Assembly: GCA_015143735.1 (NCBI GenBank)
Contig: VKHC01000006.1
Coordinates: 1 to 37,993 of the forward strand
Reading direction: 5' to 3'
DNA: 37,993 nucleotides
DNA from: Synura sp. LO234KE
Taxonomy: Eukaryota; Sar; Synurophyceae; Synurales; Mallomonadaceae
Shown piece after piece: positions 23,990 to 35,130 of the stretch (the first letter of the stretch is position 1; the number at the start of each line of letters is the position of its first letter). Position numbers and translations under genes: made by a program. The notes under the pieces were generated by a model that made no database searches, had not been told where the DNA came from, and saw only the letters and a program-made list of their open reading frames with translations.

Positions 23990-25676
23990 TTTTAAAATGT
24001 GTGGTGGTTTTCGTACCGATCTGCATCTAAGATTTTTCTACTCCAATTCCGACCAGTTTTGCTCCAGAATTCGCCTAATGGCATTTATATCATCGTTCTC
24101 TACGCCACCAAATGCACAGGTGGTATCGCCCCCGACTTCCCCCGTTTCCAAATATTTTGGAAACTGCAACATCCAAGACCGAAATCTCCGGCCCTTCGCT
24201 GGGTCTCGTAAAGGAGAAGGAGACGCACCAGTGTTTCCAGTTGCTGGAGTTCCGTTTTCTAGCGCCATCAATCCAGAACACGACAAAATATTTTCTTTTA
24301 GTCTAAATAATTTTCCAATTATCTCTAACGTCCGGAAATCTGCAAATGACGTTTTGTTTAAATTTGGAGACTCGAAGCTCGTCAACAAGGCGTCCACGAA
24401 AATAAACTTACCTGAGCAGTATGATAAGAAGCTAGGTTATCAGCGATACCTGCAAAGATCAATGCGGAGTACGCACTTGAAACTGTTCGGATGATTCATG
24501 GCCCTATAGTCGTTGGATGCTTATGGCTCTGGCGCTCGGAATCAGGTAAGCAAAAAAACTATCAACTTTATCTGCAACGATGGCTTGAATTGTATTATCC
24601 TTCGAGTCAGCATCAAAAAGATCTGATATCTACAAATGCTTATGAGCTCAAGCCCTTGTTGGACATTGCTCCTCACTTTCAGAATTTCCAGAAGCAACAT
24701 CCGACTCGGACTCATATCACTTAGAATTCTGCACATCTACTTCGTACTGGGGAATTTAAACCCGACGAGGATACAGCTCTCATTCTGTCCACGCCACAGC
24801 GCTTTAGCGCTGATGAAAGCTTGGTCAAGGCCATGGCTTGCTTTCACGCAGTCAACAATGCAATTGTTGGTATGCTCAATTTACATTCTCACGTCTTACT
24901 GAGCATGCTATGCCAGATTATCTAAGCCAATTGCGGTGAGCTGGAACTCTTAGAGAAACTATTATGCCTGCGTGGGATAAAATATGTCACCCCGTTGGGT
25001 TTCTCTCAACAATTCGAGACCCAGCGAAATCTTTCGGACGTGGTCTTCTACATCGAAGGCTCCTGGCACTGTTACTTCACTTTCCGCGTCAAGGCATTGC
25101 GGGAGGAGTGGTTTAGCGAACTGATTCGATTTTGCGCTGCATCTCTCCTGCATCTCTCCTGCATCGGTTGAGGGAGGACCTTTCTAATCTCCTTCGTCAC
25201 GTGGTCCGATGCAGGATCTGTAAAAAAGTGATCCCTCATCTTCAGCTATTATTGTCGATCCAGTGGACGGCTTTCGGGGGCTCTTGGATCACTGCACTCC
25301 TTCAAAAATGAACTGTATTGAAGAACCCTTTGAGATTGAGCCCGTCCCATGGTCCTTTCTTATCAACCCACTCTGGGCGGAGCTGCAGCTCAAGGTGGAG
25401 ATTGCTTGGAAGGGATCAGATAACACAGGCAACTGTGGTCCTCTTCAGCGCTCCCATTTTCCTACCCCTTTGTTACCCACCAGAAGACTGGTAGTGCTGG
25501 CACAAGATGCAAAAGTCGCGGGGTCCATTCCCCTGATCTCGGCGACTGCGGAGGCTCACGAGGTGCACATGCTGCGGGCTTATCCTGAGCCAATTTGTAC
25601 TTTATATAGGCTAGAACACGCTGCGGGGTCTCACGGGGAAACTGTCACAGCTGCTGCAAGACTTAGAACTCTGTAG
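23990..25676 (+). pseudogene. Relic A: decayed coding repeat, retroelement-like
   Basis: Long but broken + strand frames run through here, with stops and frame changes at about 24494, 24724 and 24924. Readable peptides include YDKKLGYQRYLQRSMRS, KPDEDTALILSTPQRFSAD, KYVTPLGFLSTIRDPAKSFG and PWSFLINPLWAE. The last two have counterparts, in the same order, in relic B at 33410-34920 (VTPLGFF ... RGPA and WGSIINPLWAA). Two diverged copies of the same decayed sequence argue for a repeat family, not a single-copy gene. The parent family is not recognised; a retroelement gag or reverse-transcriptase tail is possible but unproven. The frame is open for 234 codons from 23790, but no ATG-initiated intact protein is supported. 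Confidence 0.45.
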
Positions 25677-25745
25677 AAATTTGTAGTCGTTGTTTTACCT
25701 TTTCGGTCTTGGTCGACGTGGTAGGCCACCTTCTCGAGAGAAGCG
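25677..25745. other. Spacer between relic A and the LTR element
   Basis: A short AT-neutral spacer runs from relic A to the target duplication of the LTR element. If that element is excised in thought, relic A is followed within a few hundred bases by the repeat that hosts relic B. Confidence 0.4.
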
Positions 25746-25750
25746 TTGCA

Positions 25751-25967
25751 TAATAGAGAAAATAATTGTGATTGTTATTTAACTGCATCTTGGTACTTTA
25801 ATATGAAGATAAAAGACTTGTTAATAACAAAACTAATCTTAATTAAAAGACAACCAAAAGATGTAATTAACGTAAAAAATCTTGAGAAGACACAAAAGTG
25901 AAAGATACAGTTTTAATAACGGTCGAGAAAAGGGAACTGGAAAACGAGTAAATATTTTACTCTAACA
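25751..25967 (-). repeat. 3' LTR of the minus-strand retroelement
   Basis: The 217 bp are nearly identical to 32924-33144. Shared landmarks are CTTGGTACTTTAATATGAAG, GACTTGTTAATAACAAAACT, and AACGGTCGAGAAAAGGGAAC near the right end. The repeat is bounded by TTGCA on the left and by the polypurine tract on the right. The LTR is short and has no clear TATA box that I can single out. Confidence 0.85.
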
Positions 25968-25978
25968 CTCCTCCTCAG
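25968..25978 (-). other. Polypurine tract of the retroelement
   Basis: On the minus strand CTGAGGAGGAG runs directly into the TGTTAG start of the 3' LTR. This is the expected place and composition for the plus-strand primer, and it sets the element's orientation. Confidence 0.65.
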
Positions 25979-28599
25979 TTTCCTTGGCGAAGACAGTTGT
26001 GAATATGGATTAACATGAACAGTGCACATGAAATAATGACGTTAAAGAAACACTGGAGTTAACTCCCGGAAAATCTCCTCTAAACAAGTTAAAAGCTGAG
26101 GGGAAAGCTCCGCAGAGCTGGATCTCGTACTTGAGAAATTGTTAATAACCAAGATGCAGTGTAAGTAGATAAAGGGTTCGCCGGTATGCCTAGACCTCTG
26201 GACACATACTGTTTGTAGAGCGCAGGGTAAAACATCTTTGCAAGATTGAAGCCGCTGGTACTGTCGGTTTGGTTCTCTTGCGCGTTGCTTACAGTAGGCT
26301 GAGCAAGAGTAAGGCATACGGTATAAGAATAGTAACACTGTGTGATATATAGCTATCGGTGCTCCTCCTGTCGCTATGAACAGAGTCGTAGAAGAAATAG
26401 TTCTCGGCGGAATGTGTAGCATTAGCAGACAGCAGCGTGATCCGTGATGATGATTGTGAAGTCGACTCTGCAGAAACTAGCCGCATAGAAGTATACGAGT
26501 GGACTTCCTGTAAAGGATTAGTTATCATTGTGAGTGGGTAATAAAAGATAAGTTTCACAAATAAAAGGTGTGAGAAGCGTGATTGTGTTATCGGGTAAGT
26601 GAGTTCGAGATCACTTTCATTCTTTTGCTATATAAAAATTTTATCAACTCAATTCTGGCTTGAGTGCATTAACGTTGTGGAAACCTCGTGGGTAACCCTT
26701 TCTCTTCCCGTGTGACTCATCCGTGTGAGAAGATTGGATGAACGTCGTTAACTCCTGGGTAGTCATCCCAGCCATCACGGTACTGAGTGTCGATTGTGTG
26801 GTGGACACACTGGATGGCAAGTCCAGTGGTGGGATTAACCTCTTTATTCCACTGATCTCCTCGTCCTTCGGGAAGTCGACCGTACACCACACGGATTACA
26901 ACTCCCTTCACGGTTCGCTTCATTCCTACAAGTTCTGCAAGGCTCTTCGGAATAATCCGTGAGTAATCCTGTCGCGGAACTTGTGGTGGATATATAGGTC
27001 GAGGACAGATATTGAATCTGCCTTGCGTGTTGCGCATATTCAGTGTTCACGCGACAGAGATTCCAAACAGTAAAACGTTTTATGAAGTGTTAAGGTGTAG
27101 CGTGTGACGTGTAATAACTTAAAGGGTTACTTGGCGCGTTTCCTCGGTAGTGAGGGAAGTATTGTAACTCAAGCGTCATGCAGATCGACACAAAGTCCTC
27201 CTCCTTACGGGGTATTTAAGGTCGCTTTCGTGCCTCAGTTGGCGGAAGTAAAGTGCATGGAAGTGTAAACGAAGTGTTTTCTTCACGGTATATATAAGGT
27301 TGCAGTTGTGTGTCGTCTATGATGTCTTCAGCGAGGGCTCAGGGTTGAGAACAGCGACGAGTGTGTGGATTATGGTTATGTCGATTGGACTGGGGTCATC
27401 CAGGAAAATTTAGCCGGGTCGAGAAGTGTATCCTGCAGGGACGCGAAGTGACTTCGTTACACTGTGAGAGTGTTGAAGTGAGGCTTCCTGTCGTTGGGTT
27501 AGGGTATTGATAGTAGAAGATGATAATGGGAAAAAATCTGTGGTGTGTACCCACTGCGGATGTAGGTTCTCGAGAACAATATGGATGTGTGAGTGTAGTT
27601 GGGTGGTAATTTGTGCATGGAGGGATAAGCTGAGACGATGTATAATTAGCCCAAGGGGTCCAGAGTAAGCGGGATGGGTAAAAATGAACTCCGATACTTG
27701 ATAATTCCAGAGAGCGGGTATTGTTCTACGTCTTTGTATTTCAGATTGGGCAGCGTACTTAGGACATTAAAAATGTGATTAAAGTAAGTCTCTGAGAAAC
27801 CCGGTGTAATGTGGTAGAGAGGAGTGGGCACTTTTGAGATCGGTGAGATATAGTGAGTCGTGATGTGGTTGAAGATAAGCATTTAATTCTATGACTAGGT
27901 CGAGGCATTCAAGTGGTCCTAGGGTGTTAGTGGCTGCTGATCAGAGGGCACGTTGAGTAGTTGATGATGTGTCACGACGTTGAGTCCCGAGCGTAGGGTA
28001 GCGAATGAAGGATACATATTCGCCTAGATGATGAAGGCGAGAGTGAGCCAAGCGTTCATATTTCGTGCGTGTAATCATTAGAGAAAAATAATTTATCTAT
28101 AGAACTACGCTCGTCAAAATGTAAGAGGTTTGCCAGATTGTTAACATAGCGACGAAGCATGTTTGGGTGACGGAAGTGACTCGGAGTGGACGGGGTCCGA
28201 TGCTTTCCTCGTCAAGACATAGATGAGGTTTGGGTTGACTAGTGGGAGCTTGTTGATTATTGTCATGAGTAGTGATGATGATGTTAGTGTGTTGAGGTGT
28301 GAGCATGACGGAAGAGCGTTGCTCTCGTCCCATCCATATGTCGGGGATGACGGGGAGAGATTGATTCCATTCAAGTCAGATCGTTGATTGGAAGTGTTGT
28401 CTTGGTTTTTAGACAGAGGTGGGTTCTATGTGGAGAAGTCAGGGTTGATGGGTGGACGTGGGATTGGGATCTTGAAGTGGTTTGAGTGAGAATATATGCG
28501 ATGACGAAGGCGTACAATTGCCGGACGTAACCACAGATAAAGTTGTGATGTGGTAAGATCTGGACTATTTAACCGGGACAAGACATCGTGATTAGATAG

Positions 28600-29507
28600 T
28601 CAAGCGGCGTAAGTGAAATTATGAATGCGAGTGGCAATGTGGCAAAAAGCAACATGGAATTCTTCTTCATTATCGGGAAGCCAGTGGAAAGGTTCGATGC
28701 GCTGCCAATAATACTGAAATAGCTCGGGAATGGATGCGTAAACAGCGGGGGTCTGTGCATTCTTCGTGTCTAGAAATGTATTGGCCTTCAAGAGAAAGAA
28801 AATGGTTCGGGTCCGCGGCGTAATTGGGATAGTACCGCTCGAAAGTGGAGAGGTCGGCATGTGGGGCAGTGTGAATCCTCTTGGAGCAGGCCACGTCACC
28901 TCCGGGATGTAGGTGGAGGGCAGTTCCTGGAAGACAGCAGTCGACCCGGGGTCCTGGTGGGGAGTCGTAAGAGGCGGGCTGATTGAGGATGGAGTCTGGG
29001 TAGGTTTGCCGAGAGGGACTGATGGATTCGGTGGTGGGTCGGTGCATTAGAGCCGGAGAGCGGGACGGGTGGTACCGCTGGGGTCATGTGCGTTGCAGTC
29101 GGGGATGAATGGAGTTCTCTACCAGAATTGGAGGTGGAACGAACGTTTCTCAAGGGTGGGGAGTAGTCTCGGTGACGGCGGTGTGACTTTGGGAGTGTGC
29201 AGTGGTCAGAGCGAGATGGGCAATAACGAGACTGAATTCCGGATGTGCGGTCGCGTGGGGGCGATTGTTGACGGTCGCTGTAGGACGGATAGTGACGGTC
29301 ACGTGGGTACGGTCTGCGGGGGAGATATTGGTCAGTGGATTTGTCAAGTCTTGGTAATTGAAGGCGAGTGCGTTGATCATAATGTGAGGGTTCGAGATGT
29401 GAATCGTGGGGTGACCGCTCTCGTAGTCGGGTGGCGTGAGACGGGTTTGGAAAGGTGGGTTGTGTAAGAGTTGTGATAACGGAAAGAGGGGGAACAGGTG
29501 CGAGCAC
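28600..29507 (-). pseudogene. Gag-like broken ORF region inside the retroelement
   Basis: From 29507 to 28896 the minus strand encodes a 203-residue Arg/Ser/Pro/His-rich segment with RDRHYPSYSDRQQSPPRDR-like composition. The reading continues in other frames. Frame 29047-28670 contains TFERYYPNYAADPNHFLSLE and an H-x2-C-x4-C cluster. Frame 28899-28600 contains VYASIPELFQYYWQRIEPFH and EEEFHVAFCHIATR, then a stop. The frame shifts at about 28900-28750 suggest that one longer ORF has decayed. A basic N-terminal region followed by a helical part is gag-like in style, but no capsid or zinc-knuckle signature is clear. Coding status is uncertain. Confidence 0.3.
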
Positions 29508-30710
29508 AGAGGTTGTAATAGTGGAGAAGAAGTGGGGGGCAGTGGTAGCGTTATCTATACAGGTGGGAAGGCGGTAGTGGTGAAGTACTGGTTTGGAGGA
29601 GTGGGGGCGGTTCTAAGGTAGCCACGTCGTTGACGGAAGGGGAGGAGATGTGAGGCGTCGTGTTGTAGGTGGATGTGTCGGGGAGAACTGTAGGATTGAC
29701 AGCCCTAATTGCGTTGAGATGGGTGAAGACCTGCCGGGCATCTTGTTGTCGTGAGCAAAGATATGTGTTGTATTTCTGGAGGTTGGTCTGCAGTTGTTCA
29801 ACGCGGGGAAGGTGGTGTTGATATGTCGGAGATGGTGGTGGCGCTTAAAAGTCGAGAAGAATGTTTCCTTGTGTCAGCGCAATGCCATGTTTGCAATGGT
29901 GTGGGCAAGAAAGTCATTTTGGGGTATTGAAGATTAGCGCGGACAACGAGGGGCGGTGAAGGTGGCAATGCAGCGTCGTCCGATAGAGTATTAGAGCTGT
30001 GAGTGGGAGACAAGGGAAGCGCGTGTTGTGTAGGTGAAAATGGGGTTGGCATGAGGTGTTGTTTCGATTGGGTAACATATTATGACGTTGGGTAAGTGTG
30101 GGGGCGCGTCGGTATTTCGGCGCTGAAACGGTGATATTGGTCTGAGGCGCGTCCACATATCGTGGGGTGTGGCGCTGTGTAGAGAGTTCAGTGTATGTGT
30201 AATGTGGTAGAACTCCCGCAATGGAGAGTGGGAAAGCTATGTCGGTGCCGGTAATGCCGTTGTTAGCAGTAGGAAATGTGGAAAGAGGGCTCTGGCCAAT
30301 GGAGTTTGTGTAGATCGAGGCCTCTGAGTAGTAAGAGTGGTGGTGTGGGCTGTGTAGAGCAAAAGCTCGGAGCGTTGGGAATGTCGTGTGATAAGTGCAG
30401 ACCGTAGGCTCGGACGGAGTGAACATAACAGGCCACGGGTATAGTGCTTAAGAATTCCACGGAATGTAGCAGGGTCATGTCACAGGATATAGCATTAAAC
30501 CAGGCACCAGGATGGAGCAAAAATGGCATGATAGTGTAGGGGAGGGCGCGAAAGAACATAGGAGAATCAACATGAGGTCAAGTGAGGGTGGGCGCGAGGG
30601 AGTACGAGAAAAGGCCTGAGACCGCGCAAGAGGGGTTGCGATACAAAAGAGGAAATGTGAGCATGAGCAATAAGACACCAGCAAGGGCGCAAAGAGGCAC
30701 AGTCACGGGG

Positions 30711-30928
30711 GCGAAAGACACGGGAGCAGGAGCGAAAGAACACGGGAGGGTGGAGCGAAAGGACACGGGAGCAGGAGTGAAAGAACACGGGAGCAGGAGC
30801 GAAAGAACACGGGAGCAGGAGCGAAAGAACACGGGAGCGGGGAGCGAAAGAACAGGGAGTGGGAGCGAAAGGACACGAGAGCAGGAGCGAATGAACACGG
30901 GAGCGGGAGCGAAGGAACACGGGCGCGG
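30711..30928. repeat. 22-bp minisatellite
   Basis: About ten head-to-tail units of GAAAGAACACGGGAGCAGGA plus GC occur with a few substitutions and one or two single-base length variants. No unit carries a stop in any minus-strand frame. Because 22 is not a multiple of 3, all three minus frames stay open and encode the same rotated Ser/Pro/Leu/Phe peptide. The overlapping open frames here are therefore a product of the repeat and not evidence for genes. Confidence 0.9.
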
Positions 30929-32159
30929 TACGCGCGGTACGCATGAATATGGGAGCAAGCGCGGGAGGTCCAGAGGTAAGGCGCAGTAGGGAGTGAACAC
31001 ACGCGAAGGGTACATCAAATAAATCGCCTGTGAGAGAGGGGACGAGAGCAGGAGGAAACACTGCCATGAGTGGGCGTGGAAGAGAGGTGGTACGGGACGG
31101 GCGCAGTCCTCGGCGGGAGTAGTGGACAGTGCGCGACTTGCGCTTGAAATGTTCCGAGCCGGCAGGGAGAGTGAGAGCTCCTCCTGTCTCAGCATGTGAT
31201 GAGCAAGACGGTGGCGGAGGGAGGTGAAAGTAGCTACTGTAACTAGGGGACGCGCGGATAGTACTACAATAGAGTGCACTGGAAGGGAAGCAGGGTGCGG
31301 AGTATATAACTATATACTAGGGTGGTACGCGTTTTCGCCGACGAAGCTCAAGTCTATATACCTATGGACGGAGGGGTAATATCGAAGGTAAAAATGTATG
31401 CAATACATAACATGCAAATATATGAAATAACTCCCCGCGATTCGGTGTGGAGCTTGCTAGATATGCCTGGTACTACGGACACAGTCAACGAAAGAAGCGG
31501 AAAACGGCGGGAAAGAACATGAGAATTAGCGGATTAGTGATATAAGATCATAGGATAAAGGGTGGTATATGATATAGGAGGTTTGCAGGCCGTCATAATG
31601 CTCCAACACCGCTCCAAGGCTGGCCTGTACAGCCGAATGTACAACTAAAAGTCAACAATAGGAATGACAACATTTTTATTAGGCATGGTTGAGCATTTTA
31701 ATATTCAGAGGAGTAAGTATAGGATATGTCAAGTATTTTCGCAAAGTTTGGCGGTCAAACACACCAAACTCATTGAAAGCGGGCAAAAAGAATATTATGC
31801 TCTCAAGTGAGCACAAGACGAGAATGAGAAAATTGAGCCATATATGTACAAGTATGCAGAAATCTCAAGGCATAATGACATAAAGAGATATAGTATTGAC
31901 AGAAAACAAAAATAATCGTTAGAAACGGCTCCTATTATCGCCATCACTATTTCACGTAAATTGGCGAAAAACTAAATAATGGGGAACTACCATATCGAAG
32001 GAGATACGAAGAGAAAATGACATATATTACTTTTATGGCATAAGTAAACTTATAGAAATATGAAACTTGCTTTAAAATAGAATAAAATAGCGCATATGTC
32101 AAGAAATACGTAAATATCAATTTTAGGTCATTTTGAGGCTATGAACATCATGAAGTTAA

Positions 32160-32272
32160 ATTATGCGCATGAAAGGCAATCAAGATAAAGTGTACAAGTC
32201 GAGATATTATCATATTTAAGCTTATCTCGACTTGTAGAACGTAAATATCTTGATACATATCATGCGCATAAT
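32160..32272. repeat. 113-bp imperfect inverted repeat
   Basis: Outer arms ATTATGCGCATGA (32160-32172) and TCATGCGCATAAT (32260-32272) are perfect complements. Inner arms TACAAGTCGAGATA (32193-32206) and TATCTCGACTTGTA (32223-32236) are perfect too, with ATCAAGATA/TATCTTGAT between. The transcript of either strand would fold into a long hairpin with a 16-nt loop. It lies about 650 nt inside the element from its 5' LTR. It could be a packaging or dimerisation structure, or a small inserted foldback element. Confidence 0.85.
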
Positions 32273-32905
32273 CAATTTTTTTTTCAAATTTGTTCGTGTG
32301 TTCGTTCACGACCAACGAGGTATTCGACTATTTGCCTTATAAGCAGCCCCTAAATGAACAAATTAATGCTTGGGGCAAGAGAATAAGGTTCAGTAGCATC
32401 GGTAATTTTCACATTTGTCAAAATTTGCGCAAATCGAGCGTAAATAGCTCCAAAATCGAGATTTCTTTATCACTACAATTTATGGAAATAGATATAAGAA
32501 TGGTGAGAATAGTTGTATATTCTCGCTGTGAGTCGTATAAAAGTATAGAAACGCATGAGTTATGTAATTTCACACAGCCCTTAGGTAGATAAGCACGTAA
32601 AATCAAAATTTTAGTTAAGATTATGACGAATTATATGATACTGAGCTTAAAATAATAGAAAATTTGAACGAAACACGACTTGTGTCGACTTCGGGACAAG
32701 TTCACGGATTTGGGTACCCGCCCTGTGCTACCGGAGTGACCTATGAGCCAAAACCAAGGAGAAAAGTTTTAATTTTAACATTTTGCTGAGATATAAGTAG
32801 GAATTCAGGTGCATAACCAGGGAGGTAATACTTATAGACGCTAAACTCAGTGATTTTAATCGTCCGCAAATAGCAAAGGTCCTATTTGGGGCGTACCCGG
32901 ACTTC

Positions 32906-32923
32906 GACCCTTCGGTGACGCCA
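32906..32923 (-). other. Candidate primer-binding site
   Basis: On the minus strand TGGCGTCACCGAAGGGTC follows the 5' LTR end directly. The TGG complements the CCA tail of a tRNA, and the position is exactly right. I could not match the remainder to a specific tRNA 3' end, so the call rests on position and TGG only. Confidence 0.4.
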
Positions 32924-33144
32924 TAATAGAGAAAATCATTGTAATTGTTACTTAACTCCATCTTGGTACTTTAATATGAAGATAAAAGACTTGTTAATAA
33001 CAAAACTAATCTTAATTAAAAGACAACCAAGAGATGTAGTAATTCAGCATAAAATATCTTGAGAAGACACAAAAGTGAAAGATAAAGTATGAATAACGGT
33101 CGAGAAAAGGGAACTGGAAAACGAGTAAATATTTTACTCTAACA
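32924..33144 (-). repeat. 5' LTR of the minus-strand retroelement
   Basis: This is the direct-repeat partner of 25751-25967, 221 bp long. It is bounded by the candidate primer-binding site on its inner side and by TTGCA on its outer side. It differs from the other LTR by roughly a dozen changes by eye, including a few extra bases near 33040-33050. Confidence 0.85.
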
Positions 33145-33255
33145 TTGCATTTATTATACAGTGCCCTTGTTACTATCACTAGCCTTGTTAAGACTGTCGT
33201 ACCCGAGCATCAAGTGTTTCATGCTGCGTTGTTCTTCTTATAAGTAGAAATTTCC

Positions 33256-33320
33256 TCCCCCGGGGGTGGTACGCGCGTCCCCTTTTTCTCGCTGGGGACG
33301 TCGTAGCGTACTAATCATCG
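33256..33320 (+). repeat. Dispersed GC-rich repeat, left fragment
   Basis: TCCTCCCCCGGGGGTGGTAC then ACGCGCGTCCCCTTTTT and GGGGACGTCG..GCGTACTAA match the reverse complement of about 37685-37735. The match stops abruptly at about 33320. The next copy of the same family resumes at 35131 and repeats the last 27 bp. Confidence 0.65.
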
Positions 33321-34920
33321 TAGTTTTAAAAAGGTGTTTTTGTGACTGTACCAAAAAGCATACCTAGTATTTTACTACTCGGCTACTGAGTAGTTTTGCC
33401 TCCTAGATCTTCGTTATCTAAGCCTTCGAAGGCACAGGCGACACTGCTCACGGCTCTTAGCGTAAGCTGCAACATAGAAAATCACGAACAGCAAAACCCG
33501 TTTCTCCAACCTATCGAAGGTAGAGAACCGTGATGAAGAAAGGAATCCAAGGGTGTTCCTTAAGGCAAAGGTAATCAAAGCCTCCAGCCAACTCAATCCT
33601 AAAATTTTAGTTTTCCTGGTCAGCAACCGCCGAAGTCAAATCTCTTCCAAACGATTTTAGCCCAACAGTCTAGGTTTAGAGCGCAAGATTATTTAACTCC
33701 GTACCCAAATTCTTTGCAAAATCGCTTTGGTGTCAACTCATAAATACTTAATTTGCAATTCTACCTTAATAGATTTTCGGGGCTTTCACAACATTTCAGC
33801 GGCAAATTCCGACTATCTTCAGCGTACACAGACAAATGAGTGGTGCGCTTATCTGGCAGAACTTGGGAGCTCAGAGAGCGATTCTGCCGTAATTCTAATC
33901 TCACCCTTGATCATCTATGCAAGACTATTCTGGAGGATTTTGGAGAGCGCGAATTTCTGGAGAAAATATTTTGGTTTCTGCAGATCCATTGTGTTACTCC
34001 ATTAGGTTTTTTCGCAATAAGTCGAGGCCCAGCACGGCCCCCCAAAAAAGTTGTTGCAAGATGCTGGTGATGCAGTTTCATATTCAATAACGAGGCGACA
34101 CGCCGCGCGCACTAAGAGGAGTGCCTCAGCGTGGGTAATCGATTATGTCCCCCAACTCTTCTAGGACAAGTCCGGCAAGCCCTTCCACGTCATTCTGCCG
34201 CTGTCCCTTGGTTTTCTCGCCTTCGAGTCATAGCCGAAGAAACAATAGAAACTTCGCGAGGCCAACTGGGCTACTTCTCCTCCACTCAAATGAACTCAAT
34301 CGAAAGAGATTTCGTGACCATGGGGGAACCGGATCCTTGGTGGGGGTCCATTATCAATCCTCTCTGGGCTGCTCATTTAACCGACGTGGAGGAGGCGTGG
34401 GATCACGCTGCAGATTCTAATGCTCTTCATCCCTCCGGAGAGCTCCCACTCTCTTTCCAACTCTACTTTGGTTAATGGGAGCACTCAAGCGAGCGTTCGT
34501 CCTGTCCCTGAGCCGCCCGGGAAACACGGACCTGACCGCCCGAGGAAGAAATTTTTGGTGGCTCCTTTCTACTTCGCGCTTCCTTCCGTGCCATCGGTAG
34601 TAGTTCCAACTGGTGCGACGCAGTGACCCGTAGAGCTACGGAGCGCCTTGGTGGCACAGGTGCCCCCAGAGAGTGTGGAACCGATCACTGGCACCAACAC
34701 TCTTGACTCAGACTGCTGGCGCACTCTGGAGCCGGCGACTGTGCGCGCACTCCCTCTGCTATTCCAGCCGAATTCATTTGGTGCGCATTTTTTTAAGGCG
34801 CTGCGGGATGTCGTCAGGGACGCACTTCCTCAATCCACGGTGGACCTGGAGCGGCCCCCGCATCACCAGGGCAACCTCGGAGAGCGTGTTCCTGTCTCCT
34901 TTGAAAGTTTTCTGCATTAG
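33321..34920 (+). pseudogene. Relic B: second decayed copy of the relic A family
   Basis: The + strand holds broken frames with the same block order as relic A: FGEREFLEKIFWF, VTPLGFF, then an internal segment, then MNSIERDF ... PWWGSIINPLWAAHL, VEEAWDH and HPSGE. A further segment, HFFKALRDVVRDALPQ, lies at about 34790-34840. At protein level it is clearly related to relic A, but at DNA level it has diverged greatly, so the two copies are old. Stops near 34067 and 34473 and several frame changes make it non-functional. The whole block from about 33321 to 35130 may be one insertion, since it is flanked by an imperfect 27-bp duplication. Parent family not identified. Confidence 0.45.
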
Positions 34921-35130
34921 CCAGCTTTTTGTTAAGGTGCTTGTCGACTCCTCTGTCCTGCCTTCCTCGCCATGCATTCCAATTATTATACTGTTCCCCA
35001 CATAGTACCCTTGCTGACATTGCTGGCGTTAGTAGCGCTTCCCTGCCACTTCGCTACAATGTCAAGGCCTCCCGCTGCGGTCATTTTGTCGGAAGTTCTT
35101 CTCCCGGAGGTGTTACGAGCGAATAATTAA

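Larger units (their letters stand above)
25746..33149 (-). mobile_element. Complete LTR retroelement without recognisable pol
   Basis: Two direct repeats (25751-25967 and 32924-33144) bound a 6956-bp interior. TTGCA at 25746-25750 and 33145-33149 is a 5-bp target duplication, as expected of integrase-mediated insertion. Read on the minus strand, the LTR starts TGTTAG and ends CTCTATTA. A polypurine tract precedes the 3' LTR, and a TGGCGTCACC-type primer-binding candidate follows the 5' LTR, so orientation is minus. The LTRs differ mainly by scattered substitutions and a few small indels, so insertion is old but not ancient. I see no reverse transcriptase (no YxDD context), integrase, RNase H or aspartic protease motif in any frame. 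This fits a large non-autonomous derivative mobilised in trans, or an element too decayed to recognise. Confidence 0.75.

Noticed and set aside
26042-26422. A 126-codon minus frame just before the 3' LTR as a pol or env remnant
   Set aside because: Its position would suit the end of a polyprotein, but I see no RNase H, integrase or envelope-like signature, only one hydrophobic stretch. Left unassigned within the element.
30263-31279. Overlapping long minus-strand open frames and a + frame rich in repeated Ser/Pro or Glu/Arg units
   Set aside because: They arise because the 22-bp minisatellite has no stop in three frames. All frames give the same rotated peptide, and none starts at a supported ATG or resembles a protein family.
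32880-32923. A tRNA-like 3' end (TTCGACCC ... CCA) next to the 5' LTR
   Set aside because: No T-stem of proper length pairs, and there is no upstream anticodon arm. It is better read as a primer-binding site on the other strand.
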